Origin: Hyperoodon ampullatus
Taxonomy: Eukaryota > Chordata > Mammalia > Artiodactyla > Ziphiidae
Length of the DNA: 64,000 bases
NCBI GenBank assembly: GCA_949752795.1
Contig: CATKHW010000009.1
Location: forward strand, 1,054,001-1,118,000
Direction of reading: 5' to 3'
The position numbers and the translations under genes are program-made. Below are positions 14,801-27,786 of the stretch, in pieces. The notes beneath the pieces were generated by a model. That model saw nothing but the letters and a program-made list of their open reading frames with translations, was not told the origin of the DNA and did not search any database. The stretch's first letter is position 1; each line of letters begins with the position of its first letter.

Positions 14801-15141
14801 ACTTCTCATCACAATGTTACATGATCTTGTCATCACAATTCTCCATGCACTTGTCATCGCAATGCTGTATGACCACTGTCCTAGCAAGCTCCATGCGCTT
14901 GTCATCACAATGCTTCACGACGTTGTCATCAAAATTCTCAATGGCCCTTGTCATCACAATGCTCCATGCCCTTGTCATCAAAATGCTGCATGAACCAAGT
15001 CATCACAATTTTCCAAGCCCTTGTCATCAGAATGCTCCATTACCTTTGTCATCACAATCCTCCATGACACTTGGTATCACAATGCTCCATGCCATTGTCA
15101 TCACAATGGACAATGACATATGTCATCACAATGCTCCCTGA
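8886..15141. repeat. ~3-kb higher-order repeat of minisatellite
   Basis: Long ordered series of variant monomers recur about 3 kb apart. The series starting AGTATGCTCCTTGAACCC at 8,891 recurs at 11,920 (3,029 bp). The series around 9,096-9,296 recurs at 12,150-12,350 (3,054 bp, one monomer more). The GGACAATGACATATG module near 9,265 and 12,319 recurs near 15,110. The copies differ by monomer insertions and point changes, so this layer is older than the 500-bp triplication. Outer limits are approximate. Confidence 0.7.
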
Positions 15142-18100
15142 CACCTGTCTTCACAGTACTCCATGCCCTTGTCATCACAATGTTCCATGCCCTTGTCATC
15201 ACAATGCGCCATGCCCACTCTCATCACAATAATCCATCATCTTGTCAGAGCAATGCTCCATGACCCCTGTCATCACAATGCTCCGTTACTCCAGTCATCA
15301 CAATGTTTCATGACCTTTGTCATCACAGTGGTCCATGTCCTCTTCAAACAAGGCTCTGTGATCTTTTACACCACAATGCTCCATGAATATTTCATCACAA
15401 TGCTCTGTGTCCCTTGTCATCACAATGCTCCATGCCTTTGTCACCACAATGCTCCATGCCCTTGTCATCTCAATGTTCCATGCCGAATGTCATCACAATA
15501 ATCCATGAAATTCGTCAGACCAATGTTCGATGCCCCTGTCATCACAATGCTCCATGCCCTTGTCATCACAATTCTCCATGACCACTTTCATCACAATGCT
15601 CCGTGGCTCAAGTCATCACAATGCTTTATGACCTATCTCATCACTATGGTACATGCCCTCGTCACACAAGGCTCTGTGGTCATTTTCACCACAATAATCC
15701 ATAAATATTTCATCACAATGCTCTGTGTCCCTTGTCATCAAAATGCTCCATGCCTTTGTCAGCACAATGCTCCATGACACGTGTCATCAAAATGCTCCAT
15801 GTGCTTTTCAGCACAATGCTCCATGACACATGTCATGACAATGCGCCCTGCGCTTGTCATACAATACTCCACATCCTTATCATTGCTATGCTCCATAACA
15901 CTTGTCATCACAATGCTCCATGCACTTCTCATCAAAATGCTCTCTCAACACATATATCACAATGTTACTTCACTAGTCATCACAATACTCCCTCACCCCA
16001 GTCATCACAGTGTTCCATGACCACTGTCATCACAGTGCTACATGCCCTTATCATCACAATGCTCCATGATCCCTGACATCACAATGTTCCATAACCCCTG
16101 TCACAAAATGCTCCATGACCCATTTCATCACAATGCTTCATGACCACTGACATCACAATGTTCCATAACCCCTGTCATCAAAATATTCCATGACCCTTTT
16201 CATCAACTTGCTACATTACCCTGTCATCACAATGCGACCTGTCCTTCTCATCTCAATGCACCATGCCCTTGTCGTCAAAATGCCCCATGACCTTTGTCAT
16301 CACAAAACTCCATGACCCTTGGCATCACAATGCTCCATGCCATTGTCATCACAATGCTCAATGAAATCTCTCATCACATTGCTTCAGGCCCTTGTCATCA
16401 CAGTGCTCCATTACACGTGTCATAACAATGCTCCATGACCCCTGCCATCACAGTGTTCCACGGCCGTGTCATCACATGGCTCCATGACCCTTGTCATCAG
16501 AATGCACCAAGACCACTGTAATCACAATTCTCCATGCCCCTTTTCATCTCAATGCTCCATGAACCCTGTCATCACAATGCACCATGCCCATCACCATAAT
16601 GATTCTTGCTATTGTCATCACAATGAAATTAAAATGCTCCATCACCTCTGTCTTCACAATGCTCCAAACCCTTCTGATCACAATGTTCCAAAACACTTGT
16701 CATCACATGCCCCATGACGCTCGTCATCACAATGATGCAAAGTCTTCTCATCACAATGCTCCATGATCTTTGTCACCACAATGCTCAATACACTTGGCAT
16801 CACAATGCTCGCTGACACTTGTCATCAGTATGCTCCTTGAACACTGTCATGACAAGGCTCCATGCCTTTTTCATCACAATGATCCATTCCCTTTTCATCA
16901 CAATGCTCCAAGACCCCTGTTATCACAATGCTCCGTGAGTCCAGTCATCACAATCCTTCATGACATTCATCATCACAATGGTCCATGACCTCGTCATACA
17001 AAGCTCTGTGACCTTTGTCACCACAATGCTCCATGAAATTTTTATCACAATGCTCTGTGACCCTTGTCATCACAAAGCTCCATACATTTGTCGGCACAAT
17101 GCTCCATTACCCTTGTCATCACAATGCTCGATGCGCGTGTCAGCACAATGCTCCATAACCCATATCATCACAATGCACCATGCACTTGTCATCACAATGC
17201 TCCACATCCTTCTCATCAAAATGCTCCATAAACCTTGTCATCACAATGCTCCATGCACTTCTCCTCAAAATGCCTTCTCACCACTGATATCACAATGTTC
17301 CATCACTAGTCATCACAATATTCCCTCACCCCTGTCATCACAATATTCCATGACCCCTGTATCACAATTCTCCATGCACTTGTCAGCACAAAGCTCCATG
17401 ACGCATGTCATCAGAATGCTCCATGACCTTCTCATCACAATGCTCCATGCCGTTGTCATCACAATGATCCAACACCACTGTAATCACAATGCTCCATGCC
17501 CCTTTTCATCTCAATGCTCCATGAACCCTGTCATCACAATGCCCCATGAGGCTGGTCATCACAATTATCCATGGTCTTCTCATCACAATGCTCCATGATC
17601 TTTGTCATCACTATGCTCAACACACTTATCATCACAATGCTCCATGACAGTTGTCATCAGTATGCTCCTTGAACACTGTCATGACAAGACTCCATGCATT
17701 TTTCATCAGAATGATCCATTCCCTTTTCATCACAATGCTCCAAGTCCCCTGTAATCACAGTGCTCCATGTCCTTGTCATCACAATGCACCAAGACCTTGT
17801 CATCAAAATGCTCCATGACCTTTGTCATCACAAAGCTTCATGACCCTTTGCTTCACAATGCTCCATGCCATTTCATCACAATGCTACATGAAACCTCTCA
17901 TCATATTGCTCCATGCCCTTGTCACCACAATGCTCCATGACACTTGTCATCACAAAGCTCCATGACCCTTTGCTTCACAATGCTCCATGCCATTTCATCA
18001 CAATGCTACATGAAACCTCTCATCATATTGCTTCATGCCCTTGTCACCACAATGCTCCATGACACTTGTCATCACAAAGCTCGATACTCTTCTCATCACA

Positions 18101-21100
18101 ATGCTCCATGCCCTTGTCATTACAATCCTCCATGACACAAGTATCACAGTGTTCTGTGCCCTATACATCAAAATGTTCCATGCCGAATCTCATCACAATA
18201 CTCCATGAAATTTTCAGACCAATGTTCCATGCCCTTGTCATCACAATGCTCAATTCCCCCTGTCATAACAATGCTCCATGACCCCTGCCATCACAATGTT
18301 CCACCGCCTTGGCATCCAAGGCTCCATGACCGTTGTCATCACAATGCTCCAAGACCCCTGTAATTACAATTTTCCATGCCCTTGTCGTCACAAAGATTCA
18401 TGACGCATGTCATCAGAACTCTCCGAGGCCTTCTCAATACAATGCTCCATTCCCTTGTCATCACAATGCTTCCAGAACCCTGTAATCACAATGCTCCATG
18501 CCCCTTGTCACTACAGGTCTCCATGACGCTCGTCATCATAATTATCCGTGATCTTCTCATCACAATGCTCCACGGTCTTGCCATCACAATGCTCCATGCC
18601 CTGGTCATCAGAATGCTCCATGTCCCATGTCATCACAATACTCCAAGTCCTTGTCATCACAATGGTCCTTGACACTTCTTATCACAATGTTACATGATAT
18701 TTTCATCACAATTCTCCATGCACTTGTCATCGCAATGCTCTATGTCCCCTGTAATCACAATGCTCCATGTCCTTCTCATCACAAAGCTCCATGACGCATG
18801 TCATCAGAATGCTCCTTTGTCTCCTCATCACAATACTCCATGCCCTTGTCATCACAATGTTCCATAACCACTCTTATCAAAATGTTCCATGACACTTTTC
18901 ATCAATTTGCTCCAAGACCCTCTCATCACAATGCTCCCTGAACTTCTCATCACAATGCACAACGACCTTGTCATCAAAATGCTCCATGACATTTGTCATC
19001 ACAATGCACCACGCGTTTGTCATCAAAGTGCCCCAAGACCTTTGTCATCAGAAAGCTCCATTACACCTGTCATAACAATGATCCATGACCCCTGCCATCA
19101 CAAGGTTCCACGGCCTTGTCATCACAAGCCTCCATGACCCTTGTCATCACAATGCTCCAAGACCCCTGTAATCACAATGCTCCATGCCCTTGTCATCACA
19201 AAGCTCCATGACGCATGTCATCAGAATGCTCCATGTCCTTTTCTTCACCATGCTCCATGCCCTTGTCATCACAATGCTCCAACACACCTGTAATCACAAT
19301 GCTCCATGCCCCTTTTCATCTCAATGCTCCATGAACCCTGTCATCACAATGCACCGTGTCCATCACCATAATATTTCATGCTATTGTTATCACAATGAAA
19401 TCAAAACGTTCAATGACCACTGTCATCACAATGCACCAAACCCTTCTGATTACAATGTTCCATAACAACTTGTCAGCACAATGCCCCATGAGGCTGGTCA
19501 TCACAATTATCCATGGATTTCTCATCACAATGCTCCATGATCTTTGTCATCACAATGCTCAATTCACTTATCATAACAGTGCTCCCTGACAGTTGTCATC
19601 AGTATGCTCCGTGAACCCTGTCATGACAAGGCTCCATGCATTTTTCATCACAATGATCCATTCCCTTTTCATCACAATGCTCCAAGACACCTGTAATCAC
19701 AATGCTCCATGTCCTTGCCATCACAAAGCACCATGACACATATCATCAGAATGCTCCATTGCTTTCTCATCACAATACTCCATGCTCTTGTCATCACAAT
19801 GCTTCAAAACCCCTGCAATCTCAATGCTCCATGCACCATTTCATCAGTATGCTCCATGACCCTTGTCATCACAAGGCTCCATGGCCTTCTCATCACAATG
19901 CTCCAGGACCTTCTCATAACATTGCTCCATTCCCTTCTCATGACAATGCTCCATGACCCCTGTCATCACAGTACTCCATGAATAATTTCAGCCAAATGCT
20001 CCATGACCTTCTCATCACAAAGCTCCATGACCCATGTCATCACAATGCTACATGACCACAGTCATCAAAATGATCCATGCCACTTGTCATCAGAATGTTC
20101 CATGTGCTTGTCATCCCAATGCTCCATGACCCCTGTAATAAAAATGCTCCTTGACGCTTGTCGTCACAGAGCTCCATGACACTTGTCATCACAATTCTCC
20201 ATGCCTTTGTCAGCAAAATGCTACATGACCTTGTCATCACAATGCTCCATGCAATTGTCATCACAATTCTCCTTTACCAGTGTCATCACAATCCTCCGTG
20301 ACCCTTGGGATCACATTGTTTCATGCCCTTGTCATCACAATGCTCCGTGATTCTTGAAATCAAAATGATCCATGACCTGTGTCATCACAATGCTCCAAAC
20401 TCTTGTGATCACATTGTTCCATAACAATTGTCATCACAACGCTCCATGATGCCTGTCATCACAGTACTCCATGCCCTTGTCATCAAAATGCTCCATGAAC
20501 TTTGTCATCACAATGCTCAATACACTTGTCATCACAATGCTCCCTGACACTTTTCGTCAGAATGCTCCTTGAACCCTGTCATGAAAAGGCTCCATGCCTT
20601 TTTCATCACAATGCTCCATGCCCTTTTCCTCACAATGCTCCATGCCATTGTCATCACAATACTCCACAAGCTTGTCATCAGAATGCTCCATGACCCTTGT
20701 CATCACAATGCTCCATGATCCCTGTCACCACAATGCTCCATGACACCTGCCATTACAATGATCCATGCCCCTTGTCATTACAGTGCTCCATGACGCTCGT
20801 CATCAAAATTATCCATGGTCTTCTCATCACAATGCTCCATGGTCTTACCATCACGATGCTCCAAGACACTTCTCATCACAATGTTACATGCTCTTGTCAT
20901 CACAGTTCTCCATGCACTTGTCATCGCAATGCTCCATGACCCCTGTCATAGCAAGCTCCATGTGCTTTTCATCACAATGCTTCAGGAACATGTTATCAAA
21001 ATTCTCAATGGCCCTTGTCATCACAATCCTCCATGCCCTTGTCATCAAAATGCTCCATGACCCTTGCCATCACAATGCTCCAAACTCCTGTCATCACAAT

Positions 21101-23884
21101 GCTCCATTAACTTTGTCATCACATTCCTCCATGACACTTGGCATCACAATACTCCATGCTATTGTCATCACAATGGACCATGACATATGTCATCACATGC
21201 CCCCAGACCCCTTTCTTCACAGTACTCCATGACCTTCTCATCACAATGCTCCATGCTCTTCTCATCAGAATGCGCCTTGCCCACTGTCATCACAATAAAC
21301 AATGAAACTTGTCAGACCAATGCACCATGCCACTGTCATCAGAATGCTCCATACCCTTGTCATCACAATGTTCCGTGACTCCAGTCATCACAATGCTTCA
21401 TGACCTTTGTCATCACAATGGTACTTAACCTCGACATCACAAGGCTCTGTGACCATTGGCACCAGAATGCTCCATGAACTTTTCATCACAATGCTCTGTG
21501 ACCGTTGTCATCACAAGGTTCCATGAATTTGTCAGCACAATGCTCCATGACCCTTGTCATCACAATGCTCCATGCGCTTCTCAGCACAATGCTCCATGAC
21601 CCATGTCATCAAAATGCGCCATGCATTTGTCAACACAATGCTCCACAGCCTTGTCATCACAATGCTCCATAAACCTTGTCATCACAATGCTCCATGCACT
21701 TCTCATCAAATTGCTTTCTCACCACTGATATCACAATGTTCCATCAGTAGTCATCACAATACTCCCTCACCACTGTCATCACAATTTTCCATGACCTCTG
21801 TCATCACAATGCCACATGCCATATCATCACAATGCTCCATGACCCCTGACATCAAAATGTTCCATATCCTCTGTCATCAGAATGCTCCATCACCCTTTTC
21901 ATCACAATGCTCCAAGACCCCTGACATCACAATGTTCCATAACCACTGTCATCAAAATGTTCCATGACCCTTTTCATCAAATTGCTCCATGACCCTGTCA
22001 TCACAATGCACCATGCCCATCATCATAATTCTTCATGCTATTGTCATCACAATGAAATAAATATGCTCCATGACCTCTGCAATCAAAATGCACCAAACCC
22101 TTGTGATCACAATGTTCCATAACCATTGTCATCACAATGCACCATGACGCTCATCATCACAATTATCCATGGTCTTCTCATCACAGTGCTCCATGACATT
22201 TGTCATCACAATGCTCAATACACTTGTCATCACAATGCTCCCTGACACTTTTCATCAGTATGCTCCTTGAACCCTGTCATGACAAGGCTCCATGCCTTTT
22301 TCATCACAATGATCCATACCATTTTCTTCACAATGCTCCAAGACCCCTGTAATCACAATGCTCCACGACCTTTAATCACAAAGCTCAATGATGCATGTCA
22401 TCAGAATGCTCCATGGCCTTCTCATCACATTGCTCCATTTCCTTGTCATAACAGTGCTCAAAGACCCCTGTCATCTCAATGTTCTGTGACTCCAGTCATC
22501 ACAAGGCTTCATGATATTTGTCATCACAATGGTCCATGTCCTCGTCACACAGGGCTCTGTGACCTTTCTCACCACAATGATCCATGAACTTTTCATCACA
22601 ATGTTCTGTGATCCTTGTCATCACCATGCTCCATGCCTTTGTCAGCACAATGCTCCATGACCGTTGTCATCACAATGCTCCATGCGCTTTTGAGCACAAT
22701 GCTCCACAACCCATGTCATCACAATGCGCCATGCTCTTGTCATCACAGAGCTCCCAAAACCTTGTCATCACAATGCTCCATGAACTTCCCATTAAAATGC
22801 TCTCTCCCCCCTGTCATCACAATGTTCCATGATCCGTGTCATGACAATGCTACATGACCTTATCATCACAATGCTCCATGAACCCTGACATCACAATGTC
22901 CCATAACCCCTGTCATCAAAATGCTCCATGACCCTTTTCATCACAATCCTCCATGACCCCTGACATCACAATGTTCCATAACCACTGTCATCAAAATATT
23001 CCATGATATTTTTCATCAAATTGCTCCATGACCCTGTCATCAAAATGCTCCCTGCACTTCTCATCACAATGCACCATGACCTTGTCATCAAAATGCCCCA
23101 TGAACTTTGTCATCAAAAACTCCATGACCCTTGGCTTCACAATGCTCCATGCCATTTCATCACAATGCTACATGAAACCTCTCATCACATTGCTCCATGC
23201 CCTTGTCACCACAATGCTCCATGACTCTTGTCATCACAATGCTCGATACTCTTCTCATCACAATGATCCATGCCCTTTTCATCACAATGCCCAAAGACCC
23301 CGGTAATCATAATGCTCCATTCCCCTTTTCATCACAAACATCCATGACACAAGTCATCAGAATGCTCCATGGCCTTCTCATCACAATGCTCCATGCCCTT
23401 GTTATCACAGTGCTCCAAGACCCCTGTCATCACAATACTCCATGAATATTTTCAGCCAAATGCTCCATGATCTTCTCATCACAATTCTCCATGATCCCTG
23501 TCATCACAACGCTCCGTGCTCCTTGAAATCAAAATGATCCATGACCTCTGTCATCACAATGCTCCAAACCCTTGTGATCACATTGTTCCACAACACTTGT
23601 CATCACAACGCTCCATGATGCCTGTCATCACAATATTCCATGCCCGTGTCATCACAATGCTCCATGACTTTTGTCATCACAATGCTCAATACAGTTGTCA
23701 TCACAATGCTCCCTGACACTTGTCGTCAGAATGCTCCTTGAACGCTGTCATGAAAAGCCTCCATGCCTTTTACATCACAATGCTCCATGCCCTTTTCATC
23801 ACAATGCTCCATGCCATTGTCATCACATTACTCCATAAGCTTGTCATCAGAATGCTCCACGACCCTTGTCATCACAATGCTCCA

Positions 23885-26800
23885 TGCCCCTTGTCATTAC
23901 AGTACTGCATGACGCTCGACATCACAATTATCCATGGTCTTCTCATCATAGTGCTCCACGATCCTGCCATCACAATTCTCCATGACACTTCTCATCACAA
24001 TGGTACATGATCTTGTCATCACAATTCTCCATGCACTTGTCATCACAATGCTCCATGACCCCTGTCATAGCAAGCTCCAAGTGCTTTTCATCACAGTGCT
24101 TCACGACATTGTCATCAAAATTCTCAATGGCCGTTGTCATCACAGTGCTCCATGCCCTTGTCATCACAGTGCTCCATGACCATTGTCATCAAAAAGCTCC
24201 AAGCCCTTGTCATCACAATGCTCCATTACCTTTGTCATCACAATCCTCCATGACACTTGGCTTCACAATGCTCCATGCCATTGTCATCACAATGCACCAA
24301 GACATATGTCATCACAATGCTCCCTGACACCTGTCTGCACAGTATTCCATGACCTTCTCATTACAATGCTGCATTCCCTGGTCATCACAATGCGCCATGC
24401 CCACTGTCATCTCAATAATCCATGAAACTTGTCAGACCAATGCTCCATGCCCCTGTCTTCACAATGCTCCATGCCCTTGTCATCACAATGCTCCGTGATT
24501 CCAGTCATCACAATGCTTCATGACCTTTGGCATCAAAATGTTCCACGCCCTCGTCATCACGGGGCTCTGTGAAATTTGTCACCATAATGCTTCATGAAAT
24601 TTTCATTCACAATGCTCTGTGACCCTTGCCGTCACAATGCTCCATGCCTTTGTCAGCAGAGTGCTCCATGACCCTTGTTATCACAATGCTCCATGCGCTT
24701 GTTATCAAAATTTTCCACAAACTTGTCATCAGAATGCTCCATAAAACTTGTCATCACAATGCTCCATGTACTTCTCATCAAAATGCTCTCTCACCACTGA
24801 TATCAAAATGTTCCATCATTAGTCATCAGAATAATACCTCACCCCTGTCATGACAATGTTCCACGGCCTTGTCATCACAAGGCTCCATGACCCTTTTCAT
24901 CACAATGCTCCAAGACCCCTGTAATCACAATGCTCCGTGCTATTGTCATGACAAAGCTCCATGACGCATGTCATCAATCTGCTCCATGGCCTTCTCATCA
25001 CAATGCTCCATGCCCTTGTCATCACAATGCTCCAAGACAACTGTAATCAAAATGCTCCATGCCACTTTTCATCTCAATGCTCCATGAACTCTGTAATCAC
25101 AATGAACCATGCCCATCATCATAATGCTTGATGCTATTGTCATCACAATGAAATCAGAATGCTCCATAACCTCTGTCAACACAATGCTCCAAACGCTTGT
25201 GATCACAATGTTCCATAACACTTGTCATCACAACGCCCCATGATGCTCATCATCACAATTATCCATGGTCTTCTCATCACAATGCTCCATGACCTTTGTC
25301 ATCACAATGCTCAATACACTTGTCATTATAATGCTCCCTGACCCTTGTCGTCAGTATTCTCCTTGAACCCTGTCATGACAAGGCTCCATGCCCTTTGCAT
25401 CACAATCACCCATGCCATTTTCATCACAATGCTCCAAGACCCATGTAATCACAATGCTCCACACTCCTTTTCATCAGAATGGTCCATGACACTTGTCATC
25501 ACAAGGCTCCATGGTCTGCTCCTCACAATGCTCCAGGACTTTGTCATCACAATGCTCCATTCCATTGTCATCGCAATGCTCCATGACCACTTCCATCACA
25601 ATACTCAATGAATATTTTCATCCCAATGCTCCATGAACTTCTCATCACAGTGCTCCATGACCCCTGTCATCACAATGATCCATGCCCTTGTCATTACAGT
25701 ACTGCATGACGCTCGACATCACAATTATCCATGGTCTTCTTATCACAGTGATCCACGGTCTTGCCATCACAATGCTCCATGACACTTCTCATCACAATGT
25801 TACATGATCTTGTCATCACAATTCTCCATGCACTTGTCATCACAATGCTCCATGACCCCTTTCATAGCAAGCTCCAAGTGCTTTTCATCACAGTGCTTCA
25901 TGACATTGTCATCAAAATTCTCAATGGCCATTGTCATCACAGTGCTCCATGCCCTTGTCATCACAGTGCTCCATGACCATTGTCATCAAAAAGCTCCAAG
26001 CTCTTGTCATCACAATGCTCCATTACCTTTGTCATCACAATCCTCCATGACACTTGGCTTCACAATGCTCCATGCCATTGTCATCACAATGCACCAAGAC
26101 ATATGTCATCACAATGCTCCCTGACACCTGTCTGCACAGTACTCCATGACCTTCTCATAACAATGCTGCATGCCCTTTTCATCACAATGCGCCATGCCCA
26201 CTGTCATCTCAATAATCCATGAAACTTGTCAGACCAATGCTCCATGCCCCTGTCATCACAATGCTCCATGCCCTTGTCATCACAATGCTCCGTGATTCCA
26301 GTCATCACAATGCTTCATGACCTTTGGCATCAAAATGGTCCATGCCCTCGTCATCACAGGGCTCTGTGAAATTTGTCACCATAATGCTCCATGAACTTTT
26401 CATTCACAATGCTCTGTGACCCTTGCCATCACAATGCTCCATGCCTTTGTCAGCAGAGTGCTCCATGACACTTGTTATCACAATGCTCCATGAGCTTGTT
26501 ATCGAAATTTTCCACAAACTTGTCATCAGAATGCTCCATAAAACTTGTCATCACAATGCTCCATGTTCTTCTCATCAAAATGCTCTCTCACCACTGATAT
26601 CAAAATGTTCCATCACTAGTCATCAGAATACTCCTTCACCCCTGTCATGACAATGTTCCACGGCCTTGTCATCACAAGGCTTCATGACCCTTGTCATCAC
26701 AATGCTCCAAGACCCCTGTAATCACAATGCTCCATGCTATTGTCATCACAAAGCTCCATGACGCATGTCATCAATCTGCTCCATGGCCTTCTCATCACAA

Positions 26801-26917
26801 TGCTCCATGCCCTTGTCATCACAATGCTCCAAGACAACTGTAATCAAAATGCTCCATGCCACTTTTCATCTCAATGCTCCATGAACTCTGTAATCACAAT
26901 GAACCATGCCCATCACC
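23885..26917. repeat. 1,797-bp higher-order repeat, ~1.7 copies
   Basis: The first copy starts near 23,885 and the second near 25,682. Anchor points such as GACGCTCGAC (23,911 and 25,708) and GAACTCTGTAATCAC (25,086 and 26,883) are all exactly 1,797 bp apart, with no visible net indel over ~1.2 kb. The second copy is cut off by the junction with satellite block B at 26,917/26,918, inside the module ACCATGCCCATCA. Confidence 0.88.
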
Positions 26918-27714
26918 ATGGAGACATATCAATACATAGGTTTTAAGATTCTTTCTAGTCAAATATATTCCTCTGCGAGAAATATGGGGTTTTGAGTCCA
27001 TTTCACTGAGGAAAGTGTAGGTCTTGTCTATTCAGTATTTGGGTTTTTGAACGGTAACTGTACGAATATCAAACTCTGGTTTTATGCATCACCCCACCTC
27101 TCCTTCGCGGTTAAGCAGGCATAAGAGTGTTTTCTAAATGTGAGACTCTGTTCTCTTTCCTAACTCAGTTCATGTGTAGCCATGTTTACAGGACCTTCAT
27201 AAGTGATATCTTATGATAAATTTCTTTTTCTCTGTGACTTATTTCACTTAGAATCATCGTAACTGAATCCACTCATTTTGCTGCTACTGGCCTTATAACA
27301 TTGATTTCTTGGCTGAGGGATATTCCATCGTATGTAAGTAACAAAATTTCTTGAACCATTTTTGTCTTTCCTAGGATATTTAAGGTGTACCCAATTTGAG
27401 GTTCTTGTAAGCAGTGCAGCACTATATTTTCAGGTGGCTCTGTCTTATTGACTTTCAGTATTCCCAAGGTATATTCCCTAGACTGGAAGTGCCATGGCTC
27501 TGTTGTTCTGTTGTTTCCTTGCTTTAGGGAACACAATGCACTCCTCCAGAGAGGCAGTTGGCAATTTACATCCTGCCCATCATCATAACTAGGCTCCCTG
27601 TTCTCCAGGGCCTGTCTTGCCTTTCTGGTTTTTACACATTTTGCGGATGTCCCTTTTGACCGGTGGGAAGTGATACTTCATTGTAGTACAGATTTGCGTT
27701 GCCCGCTTGCTTGC
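26918..27714. repeat. Satellite block B, partial first monomer
   Basis: This is the L1-derived section only, entering at GGAGACATATCAATACATAGG directly after minisatellite DNA. Relative to the break at 3,936 it starts ~290 bp earlier in the monomer, so 26,918-27,214 duplicates the sequence at about 3,643-3,936. It then continues in register to the palindrome at 27,715. Confidence 0.9.
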
Positions 27715-27786
27715 TTGGCCAAAAAGGGCTTATGCGTTTTCTCCTTAATATATTCAGGAGAAAACACATACGCCCTTTCTGGCCAA
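27715..27786. mobile_element. Palindromic MITE copy
   Basis: TTGGCCAAAAAGGG and CCCTTTCTGGCCAA form inverted arms around AATATATT. The arms mismatch at a few positions, including TTAATATATT at the centre. Confidence 0.65.

Larger units (their letters stand above)
3937..26917. repeat. Minisatellite array 1 (~25-bp monomer, ~23 kb)
   Basis: This is an uninterrupted tandem array of a 24-26 bp monomer. The plus-strand consensus is TCATCACAATG followed by CTCCATGACCCTTG. At ~25 bp per unit it holds on the order of 920 copies. Variants fall into recurrent types (for example CCATGCCC, CCATGACAC, CCGTGACTCC, TATCACAATGTTCCA) arranged in ordered series, so the array is organised in higher-order repeats of about 500 bp, 1.8 kb and 3 kb. 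The plus strand is C-rich and G-poor. The consensus has no CpG. Apparent open frames of up to 155 codons cycle through all three phases because 25 is not a multiple of 3; they are not genes. Confidence 0.97.

Noticed and set aside
3934..26650. Many open frames of 60-212 codons with repeating peptides such as SSQCSM, VITMLHA, CHHNAP
   Set aside because: They arise because a ~25-bp repeat is read in all three phases in turn, giving a 25-residue peptide period. They have no start context, overlap in several frames and on both strands, and end wherever a CATGACC variant brings TGA into phase. Not genes.
3937..26917. CRISPR-like array
   Set aside because: Units are contiguous with no unique spacers, and the surrounding DNA is mammalian; it is a minisatellite.
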